This document shows, piece by piece, positions 43,187-51,851 of a DNA stretch of 64,000 bases; position 1 is the first letter of the stretch; the number at the start of each line of letters is the position of its first letter. The translations under genes were made by a program, and so were the position numbers. This DNA comes from Nocardia sp. NBC_01730 (GTDB lineage Bacteria; Actinomycetota; Actinomycetes; Mycobacteriales; Mycobacteriaceae). The DNA lies in assembly GCF_035920445.1 (NCBI RefSeq), contig NZ_CP109162.1, forward strand, positions 186,001-250,000, given 5' to 3'. The notes under the pieces are model-generated. The model was not told the origin of the DNA. It was given only the letters and a program-made list of their open reading frames with translations, and made no database searches.

Positions 43187-44224
43187 TCAGGGTGGCAGCA
43201 ACCGGACGTCGGCTGGGATCATCTGCAGGTCCCTGATCTTCTCCAGCCGTGCCACAGCCCCGTCTACGGCATTGGGATGCAGACCCGCGTCCCCGAGCGC
43301 TGCCCGAAACCGGTCCATGTCCACATCCTTCACCGCGCGCAACACATCGGCCTCGAGCCGCTCGCCTTTCTGGGCGGCGACGAAATCGGAGTCGATACCT
43401 ATCTCGAGTGGACGTGTCGAGACAGGGAAGGATCTGCCGTGATCGATGGCCACCACGTCGAGATGGTCACCGCGGTCTACGGTGCGGTAGTTGCCGGGAT
43501 GGCGATCGAGCATTCCGATCACGTAGTCGAGCACGCCGACCTGCTGCTGCTGGACTTTGGGATAGTCGCTGACCGCTCTCGCCTGCTCCGAATCGACGAA
43601 CTGCTGGACCATACCGGGGCCGGATGGTGTGCCGTCGGGTCCGATCACGCCGTCTGTCCGGGCGGTCGGGGGTACTCTGCCGAATCCGAGCGCTTCATCG
43701 ACGCGATATGCCGCGATTTCCCTGCTCGTCAGCGCGCCAGGGGCATGAATGAAAGGCAGGTGCGGGTCGTAGGTTTCACCGTGTATGGGCTTGTATATGT
43801 TCAGTTCTCCGTCATCCGAGCGCATCTTCCGCACCTCGGTCGAGCTACGCGCGACGGCATGTGTCATATCGCCGGAAAACTTGACTTCGGTGGTCAATCG
43901 ACGTGCACGCATGGCCGATTCGGCAGCGCTCGGCTGGTAGTTCCACGTTCGGTTCCTGGCCGCGTGCATCGGGTGTGGTTGCCGCACCGCGGTCGCCTCT
44001 TCGAGCAGATGCGAGGACCGTTCGTCGGCCTCCCGGAAGTCGCGCGCACCGGCTTCCACGGTGCTGCCGGTGCGCCGAACCGTGCCTTCGACCGACCGCG
44101 CCGCCAGGTCCAACGTTCCGGTCAAACGTTTGGCGATTTGGCGCAGCAGCGGGGTAACGCTGTCTCTCAAAGCGAGTGCGGCGGCGGGGTGACGCGGGAA
44201 CGTTGTTCGGGCGTCGTCGACCAC
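43187..44224 (-). CDS. PI3/4-kinase-fold protein, possible toxin, 345 aa
   Basis: The C-terminal two thirds match the bacterial phosphatidylinositol-kinase-like fold. The ATP-lysine motif is LNIYKPIHGE (about residue 143). Substrate-binding VDEALGFGRVPPTAR follows, then the catalytic loop MLDRHPGNYR (about 238) and the metal-binding AIDHGRSFP (about 262). The N-terminal 100 residues are alpha-helical and Arg/Glu-rich, like the helical leaders of ESX-exported proteins. Kinases of this fold occur as effector domains in polymorphic toxins. It overlaps the 120-aa gene upstream by 58 bp on the same strand, so they are co-expressed. Confidence 0.7.
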   Translation of the reverse strand: MVDDARTTFPRHPAAALALRDSVTPLLRQIAKRLTGTLDLAARSVEGTVRRTGSTVEAGARDFREADERSSHLLEEATAVRQPHPMHAARNRTWNYQPSAAESAMRARRLTTEVKFSGDMTHAVARSSTEVRKMRSDDGELNIYKPIHGETYDPHLPFIHAPGALTSREIAAYRVDEALGFGRVPPTARTDGVIGPDGTPSGPGMVQQFVDSEQARAVSDYPKVQQQQVGVLDYVIGMLDRHPGNYRTVDRGDHLDVVAIDHGRSFPVSTRPLEIGIDSDFVAAQKGERLEADVLRAVKDVDMDRFRAALGDAGLHPNAVDGAVARLEKIRDLQMIPADVRLLPP

Positions 44225-44529
44225 GGGGAGCGACGGACCGGCTTTTCCTGCTCTTCAGGGCTTTCGTCAACCACGCGGTAGTAGCTCATCCCTGGTGACT
44301 GGAGCAGCGCACGCAGGAACCGGGGCCCTTCGTCGGGTCTGACCCGCGCCGTCGGGTCGTAGACCTCGACACCGCGGTCGTACCAGCGCTCGGCAACCAG
44401 GCATCCGTTGGGGTCGGTGACGATGAGCGCCACCTCGCCGCTGGATGTCAGCCGGAACTCGGCCACTCGTCGTGGTTCCGAAGAACCGAGGTCATAAAGA
44501 ACTATCAAGGTCGGCGTGTATTCGCCCAT
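44167..44529 (-). CDS. Small partner of the kinase-like protein, 120 aa
   Basis: A soluble, acidic hypothetical protein starting MGEYTPTLIVLYDLGSSEPR. Beta-rich segments (RVAEFRLTSSGEVALIVTDP, VAERWYDRGVEVYDPTARV) are followed by a Pro/Arg-rich tail. Its 3' end overlaps the kinase-like gene start. In toxin pairs such an upstream small gene is often a chaperone or immunity protein, but here this is inferred from position alone. Confidence 0.6.
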   Translation of the reverse strand: MGEYTPTLIVLYDLGSSEPRRVAEFRLTSSGEVALIVTDPNGCLVAERWYDRGVEVYDPTARVRPDEGPRFLRALLQSPGMSYYRVVDESPEEQEKPVRRSPWSTTPEQRSRVTPPPHSL

Positions 44530-45180
44530 GCCCTTACCTCCACATTACGGATCGCCCGATCCTGGGACGGCCCGTAATCCGAACGGCTTTCCATCCACAG
44601 ACGATGCACGTGTCATGGAACGCAACTTACTATTAAGTCAATGACATGTCATTGTGTGCCGGTGATGTAATGGATCAGCCATCCTTTGTAGTGGTCGCGG
44701 CGCGGGCCTTCTTGGATGAGGCCGGGGAAAAATCCACGCGGAGTGCAGCTGCGGAGTGCCGCAGAAGTGAACACTATTTTCGGTATGAGAACCATCGAAC
44801 CGGGCGCGCAGCCCTGCTTCGTGGATGCGACCGCGCACCCTCTCTGCTATAGCTCGGATCTGCGGTTTTGTAGCGCCTGCCATCCGGATGCTGTCACGGC
44901 TGAGCCGCTGGATCTGTGGAATCTTCCCGTGCGATTTCCTGGCCGAACCCGCGTAACAGGACTTTCCGTGGATTTGGTATTCAACCAACTGCCGTTGGGC
45001 GCAAATGGATTCATCCGGTGCTGGCAGAATTGTGTCATGGGGTATCTCGAAATCGCATGGGCGACCGCCTGAAACGTCGTCAGGATAAATTCCTCGGCCG
45101 ATTTATCGACATGGGTCCATGGGTTCTCGGAGCGGGTGCGCGTCGCTGTAATTTGTTGTGCGGCAGATTATTTGCCCGTG
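44530..45180. other. 650-bp low-GC stretch with decayed DNA
   Basis: GC and codon bias drop here, and all frames are short. One minus-strand frame ends GFFPGLIQEGPRRDHYKGWL and IHYITGTQ, which looks like the tail of a real protein whose body is gone. I could not name it. The palindrome at 44640-44653 lies inside. The stretch adjoins an IS5-type transposase fossil and is probably laterally acquired scrap. Confidence 0.4.
44640..44653. promoter_or_regulatory. Perfect 14-bp palindrome AATGACATGTCATT
   Basis: A perfect palindrome 111 bp upstream of the start of the 120-aa gene, facing its promoter side. It could be an operator for the kinase-like pair; the sequence alone does not show which regulator would bind. 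Confidence 0.4.
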
Positions 45181-45184
45181 GTCG

Positions 45185-45600
45185 ACAATCTTTCGCAGCG
45201 GTTGGTGTCGGATGAGTTGTGGCCGTCGGACCGCTGCTGCCCGAGTGGGAACCGCGCCCGCAGGGTGGCGGAACCACCCCGGCCGATGAGCGAGCGCGGT
45301 GGTATTCGGGCTGACCAGTGGCAGCACATGGCGGACGTCGCCGCCGTCGTTCTCGGTCACCGTGCCGACCGCGCATCGGCGGTTCACCCGTCTGGACCGA
45401 GGCCGGGCTCTGGCGCCGGTTACCTCGCTCGGTGCTCGATGAACTCGGCGGTCAGGGCATGATCGACTGGTTCCGCCCGGTACCGGACATGGCATCGCTA
45501 CGAGCTGAAAAAGTGCCCCATGACCGGTCCATACCCGGCGGATCGCCGCAAGGCGGGATCGGAGATTTATCGCTGGGGTCGAATCCGTTATCGGGCACGG
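45185..45600 (+). mobile_element. Degraded IS5-family transposase
   Basis: Read across frames, this DNA spells LSQRLVSDELWP, then LLPEWEPRPQGGGTTPADER, then PPSFSVTVPTAHRRFTRL, then TEAGLWRRLPRSVLDELGGQ and GMIDWFRPV. This is the N-terminal half of an IS5-type (DUF4096) transposase. At least three frameshifts, and loss of the DDE C-terminal part, make it inactive. I did not find its terminal inverted repeats. Confidence 0.7.
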
Positions 45601-45670
45601 TGCGGACAACCGCGCTGATCGCCCGCTGATCGGACCAGCGAACTATCGCGCACCAGGGCGAGCTCCGAGG

Positions 45671-46345
45671 TCAGGGCTGGCCGGGGTTGAGCACGATGAA
45701 CAGCCCGTTGGCTTCGGCGCACAGACGCTCGCCGTCGTGCAGCGTGGCGCGGACATAGACCTTGCGCCCTTCCCGTCGTTCGACCCAGGCACGAACCTTC
45801 AGCTCGGTGTTCAACGGGGTGATTGCACGGTAGTCGACGGTGAGCGAGGCGGTTCTGGTCACCGCGCCCGTATGCACCGCGGCCGTCATGCCGAGCAGGT
45901 CGTCGAAGCCGATCGCCACGTGACCACCGTGAGCGGCGTTGTTGCCGCCGAGGTGGAACGTGCGGAAGGTGATGCGGGCGTCGACGCCGTCCTGGTCCGC
46001 GTGGTCGATGAAGAACGGTGGCAGCGTGATGTTGCCGCGTGCGGGCAGGTCGAAGCGGGTCCAGGTGGGGGTCGACCACTCGTCCACGACCGCATCGTCG
46101 AGCCGGTCGTTCAGCTCCTTCAGGACGCCGATCGCCTCCACCGTCAGTTCGTCGGACGGACAGGTCAGGCGGGCGCGGTCCATCAGACCGCGGATTTGCT
46201 CGATGAATTCGCCGTAGTGCGGCCCGCCGCGGGTGATGTCGGCGTCCTGGGCGGCTTCGTGCGCGGCGATCAGCTCCGTCATCGGCCGGAACCCGCCCTC
46301 GTGATGCTCCTCGTTCGGCAGCGGGCCGGCCTGCTGTTCGTTCAT
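45671..46345 (-). CDS. PaaI-type hotdog thioesterase, 224 aa
   Basis: The hotdog domain lies in the C-terminal half. The catalytic/helix motif NAAHGGHVAIGFDDLLGM (about residues 136-153) has the HGG signature, and the strand TASLTVDYRAITPLNTELKV follows. The first 110 residues are a helical extension. It would hydrolyse an acyl-CoA thioester. It stands alone between the transposase fossil and the HAD gene, which is divergent. The substrate is unknown. Confidence 0.82.
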   Translation of the reverse strand: MNEQQAGPLPNEEHHEGGFRPMTELIAAHEAAQDADITRGGPHYGEFIEQIRGLMDRARLTCPSDELTVEAIGVLKELNDRLDDAVVDEWSTPTWTRFDLPARGNITLPPFFIDHADQDGVDARITFRTFHLGGNNAAHGGHVAIGFDDLLGMTAAVHTGAVTRTASLTVDYRAITPLNTELKVRAWVERREGRKVYVRATLHDGERLCAEANGLFIVLNPGQP

Positions 46346-46543
46346 GAGAACACGTTATCGTTCGCCCGCCCGATGTTCGCAGAGCGGGTGCTGGGGTCAC
46401 GCCGATCCGAGCTGTTTCCCCTAGGCTGGGGCGCGATCGGCAAACTCGCCTTCCGGGATGTGACACCGGAGGGACCGCGGGCGGAGTTGGGGTCGGCCCG
46501 CATCGACACCTGACCGGATCGGCTGGCGAAAGGCTATGGGCGC

Positions 46544-47194
46544 ATGGGTATCACGGCGGTCGTCTTCGACATGGACGGTGTACTGATCGACTCCGAGCCG
46601 GTGTGGGAGAAGGTTCGGCGCGCCTACGTCGCGGAGAAGGGCGGGCAATGGCTGCCCGATACCCAGCACCGCCTGATGGGTATGAGCACCCAGGAATGGT
46701 CGGAGTACCTCAGCGGGGAACTCGGGGTCCGCGAGCCGCCGGAGACGGTGGCGCGTGACGTCGTCGCTCGGATGTCCGAGCACTACGACAAGGCCGTTCC
46801 GCTGCTGCCCGGCGCGGTCGAAGCGGTGCAGCGGATCAGCGAACGATGGACGCTCGGTCTGGCCAGCTCGTCGCCGCGCGCCCTGATCGACGCCGTGCTC
46901 GGGCAGACGGGTCTCATCGAGTTCTTCACCGTCACCTTCTCCACCGAGGAGGTCGACCGTGGCAAGCCCGCGCCCGATGTCTACCTGGCGGTCGCGGCCT
47001 TCCTGCGCAGGCAGCCCACCGACTGCGCCGCCGTGGAGGATTCGAGCAACGGCCTGCGCTCGGCCCATGCCGCGGGCATGCGCGTCATCGCCGCCCCGCG
47101 CCCGGAGTACCCACCCGCGCCCGACGCGCTGGCATTGGCCGCCCACGTGGTCGACGGCCTCGACGAATTGACCCCCACGCTGGTGGACGGTTGA
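46544..47194 (+). CDS. HAD-superfamily phosphatase/phosphoglucomutase-like, 216 aa
   Basis: A HAD hydrolase of the beta-phosphoglucomutase/CbbY subgroup. The nucleophile motif is VVFDMDGVLIDSEP (Asp9 and Asp11), motif II is LGLASSSPRALID, motif III is GKPAPDVYL and motif IV is AVEDSSNGLRSAHAAGM. A helical cap lies between residues about 18 and 85. It acts on a sugar phosphate or similar small phosphate ester. It is convergent with the TetR gene, with 18 bp between the stops. Confidence 0.9.
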   Translation: MGITAVVFDMDGVLIDSEPVWEKVRRAYVAEKGGQWLPDTQHRLMGMSTQEWSEYLSGELGVREPPETVARDVVARMSEHYDKAVPLLPGAVEAVQRISERWTLGLASSSPRALIDAVLGQTGLIEFFTVTFSTEEVDRGKPAPDVYLAVAAFLRRQPTDCAAVEDSSNGLRSAHAAGMRVIAAPRPEYPPAPDALALAAHVVDGLDELTPTLVDG

Positions 47195-47212
47195 TCCGCC
47201 GCTGCTGCGCCG

Positions 47213-47806
47213 TCAGGGACGGTAAGAGGTCAGGAGGGTTCGGACGGCGGTGGTGAGGTCGTCGTCGAGCCAGTCGGGCAGGGGCTCGGCGTGGGCGTGG
47301 CGGCGCAGCGCGGCGTAGGGAAGGTCCACGATCGCGCGGCTGACGGCGTCGATTTCGCGGTCGCCGTCGTGGCCCAAGAGCGCGTCCGCGATACGGCGCA
47401 GTTGATAGATCAGCGGTGCGTTCATCCGCGCCAGGGCGCCGCGGAACTCCTCGTCGGGGCCGGTGTCGAGCAAATCGCTGGGGCGCAGGTTGAGCAGAAG
47501 CTTTGCGTCGCCGGGCAATTCGCGCCCGAACCGCAGGGCGGCGCGCGCCATCGCGACGCCGGCCTCGACCGGATCCGGGTCCTCGGCGGCCGCCAGGGTG
47601 CGGTCCTGGAAGCGCCGCAGCGCGCGCAACCAGGCCGCGGTCAGCACGCCGTCGCGGTTACCGAAGCGGTGGTAGAGCGTGCCGACCGGTGCGCCGCTGG
47701 CTTCGGCGATGGCCGCGACGCTGGCCGCGCGCGGGCCGTCGGCGAGCACCAGAGTGCGTGCTGCGTCGAGGATCACATCGGTGTCGTGCTTGCGGGGTGG
47801 TGCCAT
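47213..47806 (-). CDS. TetR-family regulator, 197 aa
   Basis: The helix-turn-helix (residues about 8-55: DTDVILDAARTLVLADGPRA, AIAEASGAPVGTLYHRFGNR) precedes an alpha-helical ligand domain. Its start codon is only 21 bp from the start of the divergent SRPBCC-type gene. The gap is filled by an AT-rich inverted repeat (47823-47850), so it almost certainly represses both. Confidence 0.88.
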   Translation of the reverse strand: MAPPRKHDTDVILDAARTLVLADGPRAASVAAIAEASGAPVGTLYHRFGNRDGVLTAAWLRALRRFQDRTLAAAEDPDPVEAGVAMARAALRFGRELPGDAKLLLNLRPSDLLDTGPDEEFRGALARMNAPLIYQLRRIADALLGHDGDREIDAVSRAIVDLPYAALRRHAHAEPLPDWLDDDLTTAVRTLLTSYRP

Positions 47807-47822
47807 GGACTAGTACGTTCCT

Positions 47823-47850
47823 TCTATATGGAGCGTTTACCCTATATAGA
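47823..47850. promoter_or_regulatory. TetR operator overlapping a start codon
   Basis: TCTATAT (47823-47829) and ATATAGA (47844-47850) are inverted arms separated by 14 bp. The left arm contains part of the ATG of the 122-aa gene, so a bound repressor would block both the promoter and translation initiation. Confidence 0.6.
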
Positions 47851-48196
47851 TGAGCATGCCAGATCAGTGGACGCGAACCGTGATCGGGCGTGGAAAGCGT
47901 TGCTGAAGGTTGTCTGCAAGGACCTGGCCGATCCGTCGTCGGCGCCGAGCGGGTTCGCCTTGGATTCCGCTGAGGAGCCGCACCGGCTGGCGTTGCGAGG
48001 TAGCCACTGGTTCTCGAAATACGCGCTGGTCTTCGAGCTGGACGAGGAGGGACCGAGCCGGACCCGCGTCCGTGCACGGTCCTTCGGCAACTTCCCCGGG
48101 CTGCACGGCAGAATCTATCGGGCGCTGGTGATCGGGTCGGGCGGCCACCGGATAATGGTGCGGCGACTCCTGCGCCGGATCGAGGCGGCGGCATGA
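47828..48196 (+). CDS. SRPBCC-like protein, 122 aa
   Basis: A small START-like (SRPBCC) protein: MERLPYIDEHARSVDANRDR, then AWKALLKVVCKDLADP, LALRGSHWFSKYALVFEL and HRIMVRRLLRRIEAAA. The helix-grip fold binds hydrophobic ligands. There is no ribosome site before ATG 47828, which lies inside the operator, so the mRNA may be leaderless. The stop overlaps the next gene's start (ATGA). It is under control of the divergent TetR. Confidence 0.7.
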   Translation: MERLPYIDEHARSVDANRDRAWKALLKVVCKDLADPSSAPSGFALDSAEEPHRLALRGSHWFSKYALVFELDEEGPSRTRVRARSFGNFPGLHGRIYRALVIGSGGHRIMVRRLLRRIEAAA

Positions 48197-48699
48197 TCCC
48201 CGGGACCGTGTGGGGCGCCACCGAGGCCGAGCGCGAGGCGCCGCTGCCGTGCGACGACCTGCGACCCGGTGGATTGCAGGCCGATCGGGCGATCAGCATC
48301 GAAGCCCCGCCCGCGCTCGTCTACGCCTGGCTGTGCCAATTGCGCGTCGCGCCCTACAGCTACGACCTGCTGGACAACTTTGGGCGCCGCAGCCCGCACC
48401 GGCGCGACCCCATGCTCACCGAACTAGAAGCGGGACAACGGTTCATGTCCCAGTTCGAGCTGGTCTCCTTCATCCTCGGCCGCCACATCACGCTGGTCAC
48501 GGGCAAGTTCTGCGTCACCTACGCGGTGCGGCCCGAAGGGGCGGGGACCAGGCTGGTGGTGCGTATGCGCTGTGGCGCACCGAAACCGATCGCCGTGGCG
48601 CTGGCCGTCGGCGATGTGCTCATGATGCGCAAGCAATTGCGGACGCTGAAGGACCTCGCCGAGGCCGAGCACCGCACCGGCTCGGGCGGGAAACAATGA
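48193..48699 (+). CDS. SRPBCC-family protein, 168 aa
   Basis: A second START-like protein: LQADRAISIEAPPALVYAWL, then QLRVAPYSYDLLDNFGRRSP, GRHITLVTGKFCVTYAVRPE and a final basic helix. It is coupled to the 122-aa gene by ATGA. The two small ligand-binding proteins and their TetR form a compact, probably inducible unit. Their ligand is unknown. Confidence 0.75.
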   Translation: MIPGTVWGATEAEREAPLPCDDLRPGGLQADRAISIEAPPALVYAWLCQLRVAPYSYDLLDNFGRRSPHRRDPMLTELEAGQRFMSQFELVSFILGRHITLVTGKFCVTYAVRPEGAGTRLVVRMRCGAPKPIAVALAVGDVLMMRKQLRTLKDLAEAEHRTGSGGKQ

Positions 48700-48971
48700 G
48701 CGTTCGTTCGTGAGATAGCGGAGCGGCGAGGCGGTCGGAACCGTCACCTACACCGGAATCTATTGTGTCGGAAGACTTGTCGTGAACTTCGACGAGGGCG
48801 GGTTGCGTCGAATGGCAGCAGCGGGGGATGCACGGCTGGTTGCCCGCAGCACCCCATAAAGCGCCGTGTCGGAGTGGTGCCCTCGGGATGATTGTGCAGG
48901 CCAACGGTGCTGTAGCTGGGTAATCTGACGGTCGGCTAGTGGTTGGTCTCGGCGCGAAGGGGGAACAGCGT

Positions 48972-50657
48972 ATGGTCAGCAGTCACGGGCTCGAAGGTAA
49001 GGTCGGCGAGCCGGAAGAGCTGGGCGGTGCTGTTTCGGCGGACCGGTCCGCCGGTGCTGCCGCTGCGGCTGAATCTTCAGTCGGCGAAGGGAGTCCGGGC
49101 GAGGATCTCATGGTCGGGGTCGGGCAACGACTCGGGGAGTGGGACGACGATCCGGACGTCGCATTCAACATGACACCTGATCCGGCGCCTGCGGCTGAGG
49201 TGGCGCAGCATAGGGATCGGGTAGCCGACGATCGTGCGACACCTGATGTGGCACCCACGGTTGCCGCCGAGGTGGAGCAGTGTGGGAGGGAGCTGATCCG
49301 TCAGGTGGCCCGCGATCTCGCGGCCGTGGGTCCGGCCGGTTGGCGACAGCTGGAAGCGGTGTTCGCGCTGACGGCGGTGTCCGAAGTGGCGCACGTCTAC
49401 TTCTCGAATGGGGACAGGTCGGTGCGGGTGGAACCGTCGCAGGCGGTGCTCGCGCGCGTACGGGAACAGCGTGATATCGCGGCCCGGCTCAGTGCCGGGC
49501 CGTGGTGGCGGCTGATGCTACAGCTGAGCGCCGACGGCGAACTCGAGGTCGACTACGACTACGGAGACGAGCCATTTCCCGACGATCAGTTGTTCGCCCC
49601 CGCGGCGTATCGGGCGGATCTGGAGGAATATCCGCGTGGCCGGCTCCCGGTGTGGCTCGCCGCGTATGTCGGCCACGAGGGTCGTCAGTCGCGTACCCCG
49701 CAACAAGCGGCTGCGAAGGTCCGCGCCGACCGCGCTGAGGAGATGTGGGCGTTGCCTTTCGAAGGAGACTTTCCACCGTTTCCCACGATGTGGGCGCGGT
49801 GGGCGACCATTGCCGCCGCATTCGTCGCCGTCGGATCGCCTTGGGGTCCGAGGATTCTGCCTTCGCTGGGGTGGTTCGAGGGGGCGAAGCGCGGTGGTTC
49901 GACGATATACGCCCTGCCCGGTGGACGCGCGGTGCTCTCGGGTGGACATTGGGACGCCCTCGCATTGGACGCCACCTACAACGACGGCGAGCCGATGCCG
50001 GACTTCTATGTGGGCGCACCACATTGGGTGGCGAACCCGGTACTGAACCCACGTGCGGCGAACGGCTTGCTGTCGTTCTGCTACTGGTGGGAGGGCGGGC
50101 GCTGGTACCGAGGCGAGTCGCCGCCCGCCCACGAGCTCAGCGACGCCGTCCCCGGTATGTGGACCGCAAACACCGTGATCCAGGTGGTCGCGGGTTTGAT
50201 CGCGGAGCAGCCGAGCGACCAGGAGCGCGACGCGGTGGCGGCCTTGGTGGCTGCCGCGGAGGCAGGGGTGGTCACCCGTGACACTCTGCTGGAGGTCTTC
50301 GACGAAGAGGAAGGCTTCGACATCGACGGTGCCATGTATCAGCTGTCGATCGCCGGTGTGGCGGCGGCAGTGCTGGATCGGATACCGCCGGAGGAAGCTA
50401 TCGCTCGGGTGCGGCAATACATTCTCGACCGAGGTATCGACACCACCGGGCACTTCCTGTCGGAGTTGACGGCCTTGCGGATCACCGACGGCTGGATGGT
50501 CTGTGTACCAACCGAGCAGGGGGAGAACACGATCGGCCGCGCCATCGTCTATATCACCGACGACGGCGTGCTGGAGCAGTCGTCTTCGTCGATCGCGCCC
50601 TCGACCTACGCGGCCGATTTCGAGCAGCGACTCCAGCAGCGGCACAGACGGCTGTAG
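48972..50657 (+). CDS. 561-aa protein at the ESX-like locus, possible immunity/accessory
   Basis: The N-terminal 100 residues are Ala/Glu/Gly-rich linker. Around residues 120-215 there is a segment (VFALTAVSEVAHVYFSNGDR, then WWRLMLQLSADGELEVDYDY) with the pattern of YezG/DUF600-type immunity proteins: a helix, strands and the DYDY acidic turn followed by Phe-x-Asp-Asp. The central and C-terminal parts (AVLSGGHWDALALDATYNDG, VIQVVAGLIAEQPSD, DDGVLEQSSSSIA) look like further small domains. ATG 48972 has GGGGA 7 bp upstream. It heads a rightward block with the WXG100-like, YbaB-like and giant genes. Immunity to a co-encoded effector is an inference. Confidence 0.55.
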   Translation: MVSSHGLEGKVGEPEELGGAVSADRSAGAAAAAESSVGEGSPGEDLMVGVGQRLGEWDDDPDVAFNMTPDPAPAAEVAQHRDRVADDRATPDVAPTVAAEVEQCGRELIRQVARDLAAVGPAGWRQLEAVFALTAVSEVAHVYFSNGDRSVRVEPSQAVLARVREQRDIAARLSAGPWWRLMLQLSADGELEVDYDYGDEPFPDDQLFAPAAYRADLEEYPRGRLPVWLAAYVGHEGRQSRTPQQAAAKVRADRAEEMWALPFEGDFPPFPTMWARWATIAAAFVAVGSPWGPRILPSLGWFEGAKRGGSTIYALPGGRAVLSGGHWDALALDATYNDGEPMPDFYVGAPHWVANPVLNPRAANGLLSFCYWWEGGRWYRGESPPAHELSDAVPGMWTANTVIQVVAGLIAEQPSDQERDAVAALVAAAEAGVVTRDTLLEVFDEEEGFDIDGAMYQLSIAGVAAAVLDRIPPEEAIARVRQYILDRGIDTTGHFLSELTALRITDGWMVCVPTEQGENTIGRAIVYITDDGVLEQSSSSIAPSTYAADFEQRLQQRHRRL

Positions 50658-50922
50658 GAGTAGCGGCGTGTCGGGTTGCGACGCGGGACGATGGTGTCAT
50701 CGGCAGGTGGATCGTCTGGTCGCCAATGCTTTTTCAGGGGATCTGCTGTCGGCGCCTGTCCGGCAGCCATGTCGCCGTTGGACCCGATGCCACGGGTTCG
50801 AGCACCGGTTGCAACCCCCGGCGGTCCATTCGGGTCGGGGATGGGCCTTGTCGGGTTCTTGTGACAAAATGGGGTGCTCTGCTCGAGGCTCCCGGCGTTC
50901 AGGTCGGTTATGAGGAGACGAT

Positions 50923-51237
50923 ATGGCCGAAGAGATCAGGTTCGAGTCGGTGGAATTCCGTGGAACCGCAGGTGATCTGGATGATGTCGGGGGCAGGGTG
51001 GCCGGGATGCTCTCGGAGCTGTGGGCGTCGGCGGCGGCCTATGAGGGGCGGATCGGCAAAGGCAAGTTCGGGCAGACGTTCCGCGGGGGCAATGGGTACG
51101 ACGCGGGGAAGAAGAATCTGAAAGCCGCTGCCGAGTCCAAACCGGAGTTGTTGCAGTCTTATTCGGAGGGGCTGCGTGAGGCCGCGAATCGGCTCGACGC
51201 CATGGAGTTCGACAATGAACAGGGGTTCCGGACGTGA
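50923..51237 (+). CDS. WXG100/EspC-like small ESX protein, 104 aa
   Basis: About 100 residues, mostly helical, with WASAAAYEGRIG at the position where WXG100 proteins have their turn and a C-terminal SEGLREAANRLDAMEFDN helix. The family members are exported or act as chaperones for exported partners in type VII systems. GAGGAG lies 5-6 bp upstream of the ATG. The order small ESX protein, YbaB-like protein, large toxin-like protein is the usual one in Nocardia-type polymorphic loci. Confidence 0.7.
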   Translation: MAEEIRFESVEFRGTAGDLDDVGGRVAGMLSELWASAAAYEGRIGKGKFGQTFRGGNGYDAGKKNLKAAAESKPELLQSYSEGLREAANRLDAMEFDNEQGFRT

Positions 51238-51293
51238 GCGGTTACGGTTCGGAGTTGGTCGAGTTGTCTGTTCGGGCGGACTGAGGGGGTTGT

Positions 51294-51800
51294 GTGGTGA
51301 TGGATGCGGTGTCGAAGGCGCGGTTGGCTGATGTGGTGGACGCTGTGCGGGCGGGTATGGATTCGATTGCGGTGGCGCAGCGGCGGCGGGCTGAGTTGAC
51401 GGCGACGGGTTCGGCGGGGGGTGGGCGTGTGTCGGTGTCGGTGAATGCCGATGGTGTCGTGATCGATGTTCGGTTCGGTGACGATGTGGGTGAGCTGTCG
51501 TATGGGGAGATCGCGGCGGCGACGTTGTGTGCTGCGCAGGATGCTGCGGCTCGGGTGCGGGAGGCGACGGTGGAGTTGTTGAGGGGAGTTCAGGAGGATC
51601 AGGCGCGGATGCCGAAGATTTCGGAGTTTCTTCCGGGGATGCCCGATGTGTTGGAGATGTTGCCTGAGGCGCCGGAGGTGTCGGTGGCGCCGTTGGGTTC
51701 GGCGGCTCGGAGGGGGTCGGGTGCGGCGGAGGGGTCGACAGAGTTCACTGATGTGCAGGAGAGTGGCCCGGGGTCGGGTGTGACGAACTCGGCGTGGTGA
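51294..51800 (+). CDS. YbaB/EbfC-like protein, 168 aa
   Basis: The first 110 residues follow the YbaB pattern: a long helix (RLADVVDAVRAGMDSIAVAQ), a beta hairpin (RVSVSVNADGVVIDVRFGDD) and a second helix (EIAAATLCAAQDAAARVREA). The rest is a low-complexity tail. YbaB-like genes regularly accompany ESX effector genes in actinobacteria; their role there is unclear. The start lies among three in-frame codons (GTG 51294, GTG 51297, ATG 51300). It ends 51 bp before the giant gene. Confidence 0.75.
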   Translation: MVMDAVSKARLADVVDAVRAGMDSIAVAQRRRAELTATGSAGGGRVSVSVNADGVVIDVRFGDDVGELSYGEIAAATLCAAQDAAARVREATVELLRGVQEDQARMPKISEFLPGMPDVLEMLPEAPEVSVAPLGSAARRGSGAAEGSTEFTDVQESGPGSGVTNSAW

Positions 51801-51851
51801 GTTCCGGTGGCGCGCGCGGCGGCTGGTGTGCGGTAGGTCGGGAAGATCGCG

